NCBI GenBank assembly: GCA_024682035.1
Contig: JAIKZS010000146.1
Location: forward strand, 1 to 32,848
Reading direction: 5' to 3'
Source: Bacteroidaceae bacterium
GTDB lineage: Bacteria > Bacteroidota > Bacteroidia > Bacteroidales > Bacteroidaceae
Length of the DNA stretch: 32,848 nt
Shown here: piece after piece, positions 8,566 through 16,195 of the stretch
How positions within the stretch are numbered: position 1 is the stretch's first letter
How the letters are laid out: each line of letters opens with the position of its first letter
Notes under the pieces: generated by a model
Told to the model about the DNA's origin: nothing
Database searches by the model: none
The model's input: the letters and a program-made list of their open reading frames with translations, nothing else
Made by a program: the position numbers and the translations under genes

Positions 8566-9186
8566 TTACTTATCACGATGGTCTATGCGCGTATAGTCTG
8601 CATAGAGCTGTTCGGGAAAGACAAAGGTGTCATCAGATATGTCGCCAGCTCTGAAATTAGTGATCTTAATGGTGGTGGAGAAAATGAAGACCTTAATGCG
8701 GAGGCTTTCGGGATAGCCCGTCGCCTTATTAATATAACACTTACCTTCCTTAATGCCTTTCACTCCCTTTTTTGCTTTCAAGGTGATAACATATTGACCG
8801 TTGTCTTCTTTGGCAGAATAGATATAATTATCGGGCTCGAAAGAGAACTTTGAGGCATATTTGTCACGACTTTCGTCTGTCATGGTAAATACATCAACCT
8901 TTCTTTTACTACGGTCAACGCGAGTATAAACATCACCTTCGTTCCAAGCAATGTATTTCTCATCAATAAACTTACTCTTGCCCTGCTTAAACCAGATAGT
9001 GCCTTCTGTCTTATAAATGCCTATGATGTTAACTGCGTAATGAAGGGTACAGCCTTCATCACCGAACACCATCTGATATTTTTCGTCGAACATACGACGA
9101 GCCTCTTCTGCAGTAAAAGTCTGATGACCGAAAGCAGAAAGACCAACCGTCATACAAAGGAGCAAAAAGAATTGTATTTTCTTCAT
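8566..9186 (-). CDS. LolA-like outer-membrane lipoprotein chaperone family protein, secreted
   Basis: The N-terminus is a cleavable signal peptide (MKKIQFFLLLCMTVGLSAFG, then HQTFTAEE) with no lipobox cysteine, so the product should be periplasmic. The mature part of about 185 residues looks like the LolA/LolB half-barrel fold common in Bacteroidetes. It has alternating beta strands with 'GTIWFKQGKSKF', 'YIAWNEGDVYTRVDRSKRKV' and a C-terminal 'ITNFRAGDISDDTFVFPE', which resembles the usual LolA ending. LolA ferries lipoproteins across the periplasm, but Bacteroidetes have several such paralogues and I cannot say this is the main one. It follows tyrA by 46 bases on the same strand with no evident promoter between, so it may be carried by the aromatic operon. 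Confidence 0.7.
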   Translation of the reverse strand: MKKIQFFLLLCMTVGLSAFGHQTFTAEEARRMFDEKYQMVFGDEGCTLHYAVNIIGIYKTEGTIWFKQGKSKFIDEKYIAWNEGDVYTRVDRSKRKVDVFTMTDESRDKYASKFSFEPDNYIYSAKEDNGQYVITLKAKKGVKGIKEGKCYINKATGYPESLRIKVFIFSTTIKITNFRAGDISDDTFVFPEQLYADYTRIDHRDK

Positions 9187-9232
9187 TTACTGATTATCTA
9201 TACTATTGGTTGAGAATTTATGTAATGAATGC

Positions 9233-10009
9233 TTAACTCAATACGTTATTACGGATCTTAGTCAAATAGTGCTTGAAGCCTTCGGCATCTTTGTCTCCTA
9301 AAATTTGAAGTAGTTCCTTCAATTCACGGCGAATATTCTCAACCTGTGGCATAGTACGAGGGTTGAAAAGTATTTCCTGCAAGAGATAATCGTCTTCGTT
9401 CATTACGCCATGTGCTATAGCCATGTGTTTCTTAAAAGTGGTGCCGGGGGCATCCTGGTGCTTCATTACTGCAGCAAATACAAACGTTGATACGAAGGGG
9501 ATGCTCAAGGAATAAGCCACCGTCTCATCATGCTCGTCGAAAGTGTATTCAAAGATATGGAGATGCAAACTCTGGTAAAGGTCCTTGAAGAAAATACGTC
9601 CTAAGTGATCACCCTCCTTGATGATGATAGCATTCTCACTGCTCAGGTTGTTGAGAGAGGCAAATGTAGGACCAAACATGGGATGTGTGGAAACATAACG
9701 GAAACCACTCTTTTCATAAAACTCCTGCAAACCAGTCTTAACAGAAGCAATGTCGCTCAAAATACAATCTTTTGACAATGCGGGAAGTACCATGTTGAAT
9801 GCATCAAACGTATATTTTAACGTGACAGCATTGATAACCAACTCAGGATTAAATTCCCTAATTTCGTCGAGAGTAGTGTAACGATAGGTATGATACACAA
9901 ACCTCAGTTTCTGAGGGTCAGTATCAAACACAGCTGTCTCATGCTGAAAGCTCAACACATCAGTAAGAAAGGTGCCCATTTTGCCGGCACCAAGAATTAA
10001 GATTCTCAT
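9233..10009 (-). CDS. tyrA: Prephenate dehydrogenase (tyrosine branch)
   Basis: Oxidatively decarboxylates prephenate to 4-hydroxyphenylpyruvate. The N-terminal Rossmann motif 'ILILGAGKMGTFLTDVL' is clear, followed by 'AVFDTDPQK' and the 'LVINAVTLKYT' strand. The segment 'CILSDIASVKTGLQEFYE' and 'YVSTHPMFGPTF' are the TyrA substrate motifs, the His of the latter being the expected catalytic residue. Its 258 residues correspond to a compact form without a fused ACT or chorismate mutase domain; the mutase is fused instead to DAHP synthase in the gene upstream. It is the fourth biosynthetic gene in the operon and is separated from the third by a 48-base gap with a perfect hairpin. Confidence 0.92.
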   Translation of the reverse strand: MRILILGAGKMGTFLTDVLSFQHETAVFDTDPQKLRFVYHTYRYTTLDEIREFNPELVINAVTLKYTFDAFNMVLPALSKDCILSDIASVKTGLQEFYEKSGFRYVSTHPMFGPTFASLNNLSSENAIIIKEGDHLGRIFFKDLYQSLHLHIFEYTFDEHDETVAYSLSIPFVSTFVFAAVMKHQDAPGTTFKKHMAIAHGVMNEDDYLLQEILFNPRTMPQVENIRRELKELLQILGDKDAEGFKHYLTKIRNNVLS

Positions 10010-10025
10010 AGTCTGGCAGTTTTAT

Positions 10026-10050
10026 AAGGTGAGGTTTTGAACCTCACCTT
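10026..10050. repeat. Perfect intercistronic hairpin between the DAHP synthase gene and tyrA
   Basis: An 11-bp perfect inverted repeat (AAGGTGAGGTT with AACCTCACCTT) has only 3 bases between its arms. On the coding (minus) strand it is followed by ATAAAACTGCC, with no T-tract. It is therefore better explained as an mRNA stability or processing stem, or a protein site, than as a terminator. Confidence 0.7.
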
Positions 10051-10057
10051 CCCATAA

Positions 10058-11125
10058 TTACATATTTAAAATTTCCAATTGTTGACGTACACTCTCTTCG
10101 TGAATAGCTTCAAAAATCTTACGTACACACATAGGACTAATGCCACAGAGTGCACCTTGTGAGCCACGCTTATCAAGAATTTCGCTATAACGACCAGTCT
10201 GCAAAACGGTCATATCATGCTCTTTCTTAAATACGCCAATCTCACGTGCTACACGCATACGTTTCGACAATTCCTGAATAAGGTTATCATCGCATTCATC
10301 AATTTGCTTACGCAATTCGGTGAGACTTTCTGTAGTGTAAGTTTCCTTTCTGATAACTAACAAGTTAAGGATATAATCTAGAATATCAGGTGTAACTTGC
10401 TGTGCAGCATCGCTCCATGCAATATCTGGCGTGCAATGACTCTCTATAATAAGTCCATCCATACCCAAGTCCATAGCTTGCTGGCACAATGGTGCAACCA
10501 ACTCACGTTTACCCCCTATATGACTAGGGTCACAAAACAGAGGCAAGGATGGGATGCGGCGACGCAACTCAATAGGAATGTGCCATTGAGGAATGTTACG
10601 ATAAATCTTTTTATCAACGCTGCTGAAGCCACGATGAATAGCAGCCAATCGTTTGATGCCCGCTTGGTTGAGACGTTCCAACCCACCAATCCAAAGTTCA
10701 ATATCAGGGTTCACTGGGTTCTTTACCAGTACGGGAATATCAATCCCTGTAAGAGCATCAGCAATTTCTTGCATGGCAAACGGACTAGCTGTAGTGCGTG
10801 CACCAATCCAAAGAATATCGATACCATATTTGAGAGCCAGCTCTACATGCTCAGCATTAGCCACTTCGGTTGTGACATACATTCCTGTTTCCTGCTTTAC
10901 ACGCTGCAACCAAGGCAGAGCCTTCTCTCCATTCCCTTCAAAACCACCTGGTTTAGTTCGTGGTTTCCATACACCAGCACGGAAAATTTTAATTCCGTTA
11001 TTGGCCAACGCTTTGGCAGTGGTCATTACTTGTTCTTCAGTCTCTGCACTGCAAGGGCCTGCTATTACAATGGGGCGTTCCTTTTTAACACCCGCAAACT
11101 CGATAGGAAGTAAATCTAATTCCAT
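10058..11125 (-). CDS. DAHP synthase fused to C-terminal chorismate mutase
   Basis: The first ~260 residues are a 3-deoxy-7-phosphoheptulonate synthase of the AroA-beta/KDO8P-synthase-like type. Visible motifs are 'VIAGPCSAETEEQV' near the start, 'RAGVWKPRTKPGGFEG', 'ILWIGARTT', 'VLVKNPVNPDIELWIGG' and 'PLFCDPSHIGGKR' (metal site). The last ~90 residues are an AroQ chorismate mutase: 'LRKQIDECDDNLIQELSKRMRVAREIG', with the usual Arg/Lys pattern, and 'IFEAIHEESVRQQ'. It therefore commits carbon to the shikimate pathway and also makes prephenate for its operon neighbours pheA and tyrA. The mutase domain is commonly an allosteric sensor for prephenate in such fusions. Only 6 bases separate it from the aminotransferase gene upstream. 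Confidence 0.94.
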   Translation of the reverse strand: MELDLLPIEFAGVKKERPIVIAGPCSAETEEQVMTTAKALANNGIKIFRAGVWKPRTKPGGFEGNGEKALPWLQRVKQETGMYVTTEVANAEHVELALKYGIDILWIGARTTASPFAMQEIADALTGIDIPVLVKNPVNPDIELWIGGLERLNQAGIKRLAAIHRGFSSVDKKIYRNIPQWHIPIELRRRIPSLPLFCDPSHIGGKRELVAPLCQQAMDLGMDGLIIESHCTPDIAWSDAAQQVTPDILDYILNLLVIRKETYTTESLTELRKQIDECDDNLIQELSKRMRVAREIGVFKKEHDMTVLQTGRYSEILDKRGSQGALCGISPMCVRKIFEAIHEESVRQQLEILNM

Positions 11126-11131
11126 AATATA

Positions 11132-12337
11132 TTATTTATTAATTAACAATTGATTGTTTTTGAGACGCTTGACTCGTTCCAAGGCCTCTTTAAGTTTATC
11201 GTCCTTACAACAAAGGGAGATTCGGATGTATCGGCTACCATTACTACCAAAGATAAAACCTGGGGTAATGAATACCCTTGCATCGTGCAGCACCTGTTCA
11301 GTAAGTTGTTCTACATCGTTATAACTATCAGGTATCTTCCCCCAAAGGAACATCCCCACTTGTTTGTCATCATAGGTACAACCCAACTCATGCATGATGG
11401 CACCAGCTAAAGCACGACGGTTGCGATAGTTACGGTTATTACCCTCGTACCAATCAGCCTCAGCATCCAATGCAGTAGCTGCGGCTAACTGAACAGCACG
11501 GAACATACCGCTATCAATATTACTTTTAACTTTCAAAATCCACTGAACAAAGTCGGCATTAGACGCCAGCATAGCCACACGCCAACCTGGCATGTTATGA
11601 CTCTTGCTCATAGAATTGAACTCAATGCAACAGTTCTTGGCGCCCGGCACACTTAATATGCTCTGGGGGTGATCATTGAGAATAAAGCTATAAGGATTAT
11701 CATTCACAATCACGATGTCTTTCTCCTGAGCCAATTTCACCAACTGCTCATATAGTTCAGGAGTGGCATTTGTTCCAGTTGGCATGTGTGGGTAGTTGGT
11801 CCACATGAGTTTCACGCGACTCATATCCATATGGTTCAACGCATCGAAGTCAGGCATCCAGCCATTCTCTTCCTTCAAATCATAATAGATGACCTCAGCT
11901 CCCAAGATTTTACTCAATGACGTATATGTAGGATAACCTGGATTGGGGACCAACACCTGTTCACCAGGGTTAACAAAAGCTAACGTTACGTGCAATATGC
12001 CTTCTTTTGAACCTATGAGAGGCTGAATTTCTTTACTCGGATCTAAGTCAACATTATACCAACGCTTATACCAGCGCGCAAAAGCCTGACGCAGTTCGGG
12101 TATGCCCACATAGGGCTGGTATCCATGACCATTGGGATCGTGAGCAGCTTCACATAGCTGTTGCAGAGTTGCATCAGAAGGAGGCATATCAGGACTTCCT
12201 ATACCCAAACTGATGACATCCTTGCCCTCAGCATTCATCTGCGCAACTTCTTTCAGCTTACGAGAGAAATAATATTCGCTAACACTACTCAGTCTGTCGG
12301 CTGGGCGTATTTTAGATACTTGATCTTCCTTCTTCAT
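11132..12337 (-). CDS. PLP-dependent class I/II aminotransferase, probably aromatic amino acid aminotransferase
   Basis: A fold-type I aminotransferase of 401 residues. 'VISLGIGSPDMPPSDA', 'LIGSKEGI', 'QVLVPNPGYPTYTS', 'MWTNYPHMPTGTNAT' and 'IVNDNPYSF' are the expected cofactor and substrate motifs. The Schiff-base lysine is in 'EFNSMSKSHNMPGWRVAM' near residue 241, and 'RYIRISLC' supplies the carboxylate-binding Arg. By sequence alone it is close to LL-diaminopimelate and aspartate aminotransferases. Its place between pheA and the DAHP synthase argues that it transaminates phenylpyruvate and 4-hydroxyphenylpyruvate, the last step to Phe and Tyr. Its ATG lies 26 bases inside the end of pheA, so the two are probably translationally coupled. 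Confidence 0.9.
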   Translation of the reverse strand: MKKEDQVSKIRPADRLSSVSEYYFSRKLKEVAQMNAEGKDVISLGIGSPDMPPSDATLQQLCEAAHDPNGHGYQPYVGIPELRQAFARWYKRWYNVDLDPSKEIQPLIGSKEGILHVTLAFVNPGEQVLVPNPGYPTYTSLSKILGAEVIYYDLKEENGWMPDFDALNHMDMSRVKLMWTNYPHMPTGTNATPELYEQLVKLAQEKDIVIVNDNPYSFILNDHPQSILSVPGAKNCCIEFNSMSKSHNMPGWRVAMLASNADFVQWILKVKSNIDSGMFRAVQLAAATALDAEADWYEGNNRNYRNRRALAGAIMHELGCTYDDKQVGMFLWGKIPDSYNDVEQLTEQVLHDARVFITPGFIFGSNGSRYIRISLCCKDDKLKEALERVKRLKNNQLLINK

Positions 12338-13160
12338 ATTCTCCTAATATTTTGAGTTCTTTGGTTAATGGAGCAATGGCAGCAATCGACTGTTTATAGC
12401 GCAACATGTTGTCATATACGACATCTATATAGAATTGGTATTCCCACTCACGCCCTATAATGGGCAATGACTGAATTTTCGTAAGGTTAATTTGATAGAA
12501 CGACAAGATGGATAACACCTGCGACAGGCTACCTTCCCTATGAGGCAAGGTAAACACCAAGTTAGCTTTATTGGGATTCAAAGGCTGAGTGCGGTTCAAT
12601 GCATCCACCTGCCAAGGATCGGCCACTACCAAGAAACGAGTAAAGTTATGCTTATTGGTTTCTATGCCCTCTTGCAACACTTTCATGCCATACATTTCGG
12701 CTGCATATTTTGAACAGATGGCTGCATGACCATGCAAGTTATTCTTCTTTATATTTTCTGCACTAAGGGCGGTATCTTCTGTTTCAACGACTTTCATTGA
12801 AGCATGTTGTGAAAGGAAATCACGACATTGCATCAACGCAATGGGATGTGAATTTACCTCCAAAATATTGTCCCAATCGTCGTCTGGTAAACAGACAAAA
12901 CTATGGGATATCCTCAGCTTATGTTCACCAATAATCTGCACACCACTTTGGCGTAGCAACTCATTATTGTGCAACAAGCTTCCTGCAATTGTATTCTCAA
13001 TGGCCAGCATGCCAATTACATGACTATCCTGTTGAATAGCCTTGAACACATCTTCAAAGGTGGTACAACAAATCAGTTCAATTTCCTCTCCCTCGAAATA
13101 CTGATGGGCTGCTATATCATGAAAAGAACCATATCCTCCTTGTATTGCTATTTTCTTCAT
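12312..13160 (-). CDS. pheA: Prephenate dehydratase (phenylalanine branch)
   Basis: Converts prephenate to phenylpyruvate. It is the monofunctional form of 282 residues: a dehydratase domain at about 1-180 and an ACT domain at about 195-275. 'IAIQGGYGSFHDIAA', 'GMLAIENTIAGS' and the catalytic 'NFTRFLVV' (TRF motif) are present. The ACT domain shows 'LPHREGSLSQVLSILSFYQI', but the Phe-binding ESRP motif of well-studied PheA proteins is replaced by 'IQSLPI', so classical Phe inhibition may be weakened or changed. It is the first structural gene of the operon and is preceded by a terminator ending 16 bases from its ATG, plus a Phe/Tyr-rich leader ORF. Confidence 0.95.
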   Translation of the reverse strand: MKKIAIQGGYGSFHDIAAHQYFEGEEIELICCTTFEDVFKAIQQDSHVIGMLAIENTIAGSLLHNNELLRQSGVQIIGEHKLRISHSFVCLPDDDWDNILEVNSHPIALMQCRDFLSQHASMKVVETEDTALSAENIKKNNLHGHAAICSKYAAEMYGMKVLQEGIETNKHNFTRFLVVADPWQVDALNRTQPLNPNKANLVFTLPHREGSLSQVLSILSFYQINLTKIQSLPIIGREWEYQFYIDVVYDNMLRYKQSIAAIAPLTKELKILGEYEEGRSSI

Positions 13161-13176
13161 AACTGGTGTAAATTAA

Positions 13177-13210
13177 AAAGTCCCGCTTCACACAGGATGA
13201 GCGGGACTTT
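13177..13210 (-). terminator. Attenuator terminator in the pheA leader
   Basis: Read on the minus strand, AAAGTCCCGCT pairs perfectly with AGCGGGACTTT (11 bp, GC-rich core, 12-nt loop) and runs straight into TTTTTAATTT. It lies 43 bases after the stop codon of the aromatic leader ORF and ends 16 bases before the pheA ATG. It therefore cannot be the terminator of the preceding TPR gene alone. The promoter at 13367-13374 lies upstream of it, so the terminator must be bypassed for pheA to be made. Confidence 0.87.
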
Positions 13211-13280
13211 ATATCTGTTTTATTATTTCATTCTTGGTTCTTAAGCGTCACTGTCACTTGACACATACAAACTCCCGCTC
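13199..13280 (-). promoter_or_regulatory. Alternative antiterminator pairing
   Basis: The minus-strand segment 13280-13265 (GAGCGGGAGTTTGTAT, leader codons 21-26) is complementary to 13214-13199, which contains the 5' arm of the terminator. I count 15 of 16 positions paired, including one G-U, with a single G-G mismatch. This is mutually exclusive with the terminator at 13177-13210 and at least as long, as expected of an antiterminator. The leader copy AGCGGGAG also mimics the 3' arm of the terminator. Confidence 0.8.
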
Positions 13281-13340
13281 TAGTTTCTGGCTAAAGTAAA
13301 AGTAATAAAAATGGTATGCAAAAGTGAACAATGCCTTCAT
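13254..13340 (-). CDS. Phe/Tyr-rich attenuator leader peptide, 28 aa
   Basis: Too short for the ORF track. The ORF starts at ATG 13340-13338 and ends at TGA 13256-13254. It begins MKAL and continues FTFAYHFYYFYF, so codons 5-16 contain five Phe and four Tyr codons; a sixth Phe is codon 24. There are no Trp codons. The mix matches exactly the two products of the downstream operon. The ATG is about 20 bases after the start site predicted from the TAnnTTTG box. A ribosome stalled at codons 11-16 would leave codon 21 onward exposed, where the antiterminator arm begins. A ribosome reaching the stop codon would mask part of that arm and let the terminator form. The composition resembles the pheL leader of enteric bacteria by analogy, not by homology. 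Confidence 0.88.
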   Translation of the reverse strand: MKALFTFAYHFYYFYFSQKLEREFVCVK

Positions 13341-13366
13341 TTGTTATAATTTTATTATTTCGGATG

Positions 13367-13400
13367 CAAATGTAAGTATTTTATTTGAAAAACAAGCAAA
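13367..13400 (-). promoter_or_regulatory. Promoter of the pheA-tyrA operon and its leader
   Basis: The minus strand carries a perfect -7 box TACATTTG at 13374-13367. Two candidate -33 elements exist: TTG at 13395-13393 (18-base spacer) and TTTG at 13400-13397 (22-base spacer). The predicted start is near 13360, giving a 5' UTR of about 20 bases before the leader ATG. The promoter sits in the short gap after the TPR gene stop. Confidence 0.75.
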
Positions 13401-13417
13401 ATGTGAGAAAAATTTCA

Positions 13418-14374
13418 TCAAAGGTGCATAATATCTATTTCCTTTATGCTGGCTGCTGGGTCAACAATCTCTGTTTTTACCTCACCTGCAGCCTTCAGAT
13501 TAGCTGCAGCTGTAGCATCTTTTGCTGCTCCTTCGGCATCGCCTAAGAGTTTTTTTGCCTCTGCCCGCAGGGCATAAGCTTCACTAAAAACAGGACTCAT
13601 CTCTATTGCATCATTCATTGTACCAATAGCATCTTCTACTCGTTGTTGCTGTATATATAGCTTGCCTAAATTGAGGTAAGCTTGTTGGCAGAAGGGGTCT
13701 ATCTCCAACACTCTCAGATAATCAACCTCTGCTTCGGTGATTTCCTGTTGTGCCTCTTTTACGGCTCCATGTAATAACAACCCGCTCTCCAGTTCGTTTT
13801 CCGATGCTATAACAGCCTCGGCATCTTTAAGCGCTGCTTCTAATTGGCCTTTATGTAAATAGGTCTGCCCTCTGAGTAACAAAGCCTCAGCATAATCAGC
13901 TTGTAGTTCAATAGCTTTTGAAAACAAACTAATAGCTTCACCATCATTGTTCAATGCATTAGCAGCTTTCCCTTTTAGATAATATGCTTGTGGATTGGTG
14001 GGCTCCAGATGAATTGCAAGTTGAGCTTTATCAGCCATTGCGAAATAATCTTCTAAAAGAAAATACACGTTGGCCAAGGTAATATAGTTGGTAACAATGG
14101 TGGGCTCTGATTTCGCCATGTGGAGCAACGGCGTCAATGCGCCTTGCAAATCACCCTTCTCCACTAAAAGCTGTGCTAAATGACCATAAGTTTCATAGTC
14201 ATCCTGTAGCTTGATAGCTTCTTCGAAACATTTCTGCGCATAATCAAAACGACGCATACGATAGGCACGTATGCCATCATATTTCAATATGTCGAACTCT
14301 TTCTGAGCCTTTATTTCTTGTTCCTCAACAGAATTATTTTTCTTAGACTTAAATAACGAACTGAGTAATCCCAT
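13418..14374 (-). CDS. Tetratricopeptide-repeat (TPR) protein, cytoplasmic
   Basis: A 318-residue protein built almost entirely of TPR units after a short lysine-rich N-terminus. Repeats can be followed as 34-residue units with the A/G/Y/A pattern, for example 'AYRMRRFDYAQKCFEEAIKL', 'GHLAQLLVEKGDLQGALTPL', 'AYYLKGKAANALNNDGEAIS' and 'AYLNLGKLYIQQQRVEDAIG'. There is no signal peptide or membrane segment. TPR arrays are protein-protein interaction scaffolds, so no specific function can be read. It lies 93 bases after recQ in the same direction but has its own well-formed promoter, so it may be expressed independently of the recJ-recQ pair. Confidence 0.85.
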   Translation of the reverse strand: MGLLSSLFKSKKNNSVEEQEIKAQKEFDILKYDGIRAYRMRRFDYAQKCFEEAIKLQDDYETYGHLAQLLVEKGDLQGALTPLLHMAKSEPTIVTNYITLANVYFLLEDYFAMADKAQLAIHLEPTNPQAYYLKGKAANALNNDGEAISLFSKAIELQADYAEALLLRGQTYLHKGQLEAALKDAEAVIASENELESGLLLHGAVKEAQQEITEAEVDYLRVLEIDPFCQQAYLNLGKLYIQQQRVEDAIGTMNDAIEMSPVFSEAYALRAEAKKLLGDAEGAAKDATAAANLKAAGEVKTEIVDPAASIKEIDIMHL

Positions 14375-14396
14375 ACAATCAATTTATTTTGAGCTG

Positions 14397-14428
14397 CAAA
14401 GATAGTATAAGCAAAAGAGAAAACCAAA
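14397..14428 (-). promoter_or_regulatory. Promoter of the TPR gene (canonical Bacteroidetes type)
   Basis: On the minus strand, TTTG at 14428-14425 is followed after exactly 20 bases by TATCTTTG at 14404-14397. This is the best match to the Bacteroidetes -33/-7 consensus in the window. The predicted start near 14390 lies about 16 bases before the TPR ATG. Confidence 0.8.
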
Positions 14429-14467
14429 TAAGCCTGATAATTTGTTTTTACACAGATACACACATTC

Positions 14468-16186
14468 TTATGCTTTCTTTCCTTGACATACGTCACACAT
14501 TCCGCAACAATGATTGTTTTCTTCTCCAAAATAACTTAGCAGAAGACGACTTCTACAGGTTACTTTATTCTGAACATAGTTAATCATTGCTTCTATGCGT
14601 GATTTCATGCGTTCTTTACGCTCTTCGTAAGCAGATGCAGGAATAACCAGACGCTCTTTTTCCACACGCTCACGAACATATATTATATAAGGTGTACTTT
14701 TGGCTGGTATATAACTGACAATATGCTGTTGTGACAAATAACGGAAAATATGATAAACTTGATCGTGGGTAAGACGAGTACGCAAGGCCAACAAAGACTC
14801 ATCAATATATGCATAGTCTGAGAACAAGCCTGTATAACAACGTAAGGTAGTTTGAATGAGAACATCAGCTTCTTTGCTAAGATGCTGCAATCGATATAGC
14901 TCGTCACGTCGCAAAGTAAACATCAGGCGAGAGCCTCGGTGCTGCTCATCGGTATAGGTAATATATCCTGCCTGTGTTAATATTCTCAACGCACTATCAG
15001 CTTGTACAGGAAATAGTTTAAACTTTACACAAAAGTCATCTATCTTAAACTCTTTCACGCATCCCAAACCATCACCCATTGCCATTTGATAGTAGTATTG
15101 CAATTTTTCATACACATCGCAGATATAGCTCTTTTCTGGGAAAGTCTCTCCCACCTTTCGTTTCAAAGTAGCAATGTCAAGATTGTTATAAAGAAGCACA
15201 GCATAAGATTTTTTACCATCACGACCACCACGACCAGCTTCCTGAAAATATGCCTCGATTGAATCTGGTATATCAAGATGAATCACTAAACGGACATCTG
15301 GTTTATCTATACCCATGCCAAAAGCATTGGTGGCCACCATTACCCGGCAACTATCTTGTTGCCACTCACGCTGGCGTACATCTCGTACTGCCTGTTCCAA
15401 GCCCGCATGATAAAAGGTAGCAGAAACACCTTCATGTAAAAGCAATTCGGCCACCTCTTTAGTGCGCTTACGATTCCGCACATAAATAATGGCACATCCA
15501 GGTACACTAGCAAGAATATGTAGCAATTCCCCCCGCTTATCGTCAACCTGACGAGCCACATAAGCCAGGTTATTGCGTTCAAAGCTCATGCGGAACACAT
15601 TTTCCTTTCGGAAATGTAATTGATGCTGAATATCAGCAACTACTTCAGGAGTAGCTGTAGCTGTAAGTGCTAAGACTGGTATTTCAGGCATGAAACTCCT
15701 GATATCAGCTATACGCAGATAGGAAGGACGGAAATCGTAACCCCACTGTGAAATACAATGGCTCTCGTCAACCACAATCATGCTGATGTGCATTTGCTTA
15801 AGACGGAGGCGGAACATGTCAGTCTCCAAGCGTTCTGGAGAAACATAAAGAAACTTATAATCACCAAAGATGGCATTATCGAGCACTTGGTTGATTTCAT
15901 TTCGAGTCATGCCTGCATATATTGCCAAAGCTCTGATACTCTTATCACGAAGATGCTTAACCTGGTCTTTCATCAAAGCAATAAGAGGTGTCACTACCAA
16001 GCACATGCCCTCCATAGCTAAAGCAGGCACTTGAAAGGTAACAGATTTACCTCCCCCTGTAGGCATTAGGCCCAAAGTGTCTTTACCCGAGCCTATACTT
16101 TCAATGATATCCTGTTGAATGCCACGGAATGAATCGTAGCCCCAGTATTGGCGTAATATGCTGAGATAGTCTGCCATCAGCGCCAT
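14468..16186 (-). CDS. recQ: RecQ-family ATP-dependent DNA helicase with C-terminal zinc motif
   Basis: A superfamily 2, 3'-5' DNA helicase. Motifs in order are the aromatic-rich 'YWGYDSFRGIQQDII' (motif 0), Walker A 'MPTGGGKSVTF', the Walker B variant 'VVDESHCISQWGYDFRPSY', 'ALTATATPEV' and the arginine finger 'QEAGRGGRDGKKS'. In textbook RecQ the zinc motif follows the helicase core at about residue 380. Here the 'CRSRLLLSYFGE' to 'CGMCDVC' zinc motif is at about 548-569, the last residues of the protein. About 200 residues of winged-helix-like sequence precede it, and there is no HRDC domain. The gene follows recJ by 9 bases, suggesting a joint role in recombinational repair. The ATG three codons downstream (MADYL) is an equally possible start. 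Confidence 0.92.
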   Translation of the reverse strand: MALMADYLSILRQYWGYDSFRGIQQDIIESIGSGKDTLGLMPTGGGKSVTFQVPALAMEGMCLVVTPLIALMKDQVKHLRDKSIRALAIYAGMTRNEINQVLDNAIFGDYKFLYVSPERLETDMFRLRLKQMHISMIVVDESHCISQWGYDFRPSYLRIADIRSFMPEIPVLALTATATPEVVADIQHQLHFRKENVFRMSFERNNLAYVARQVDDKRGELLHILASVPGCAIIYVRNRKRTKEVAELLLHEGVSATFYHAGLEQAVRDVRQREWQQDSCRVMVATNAFGMGIDKPDVRLVIHLDIPDSIEAYFQEAGRGGRDGKKSYAVLLYNNLDIATLKRKVGETFPEKSYICDVYEKLQYYYQMAMGDGLGCVKEFKIDDFCVKFKLFPVQADSALRILTQAGYITYTDEQHRGSRLMFTLRRDELYRLQHLSKEADVLIQTTLRCYTGLFSDYAYIDESLLALRTRLTHDQVYHIFRYLSQQHIVSYIPAKSTPYIIYVRERVEKERLVIPASAYEERKERMKSRIEAMINYVQNKVTCRSRLLLSYFGEENNHCCGMCDVCQGKKA

Positions 16187-16195
16187 ACAGTCATT

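Noticed and set aside
10397-11153. Long plus-strand ORFs of 238 and 166 aa
   Set aside because: They lie antisense to the DAHP synthase/chorismate mutase gene, have no family features, and their composition is that of a shadow frame.
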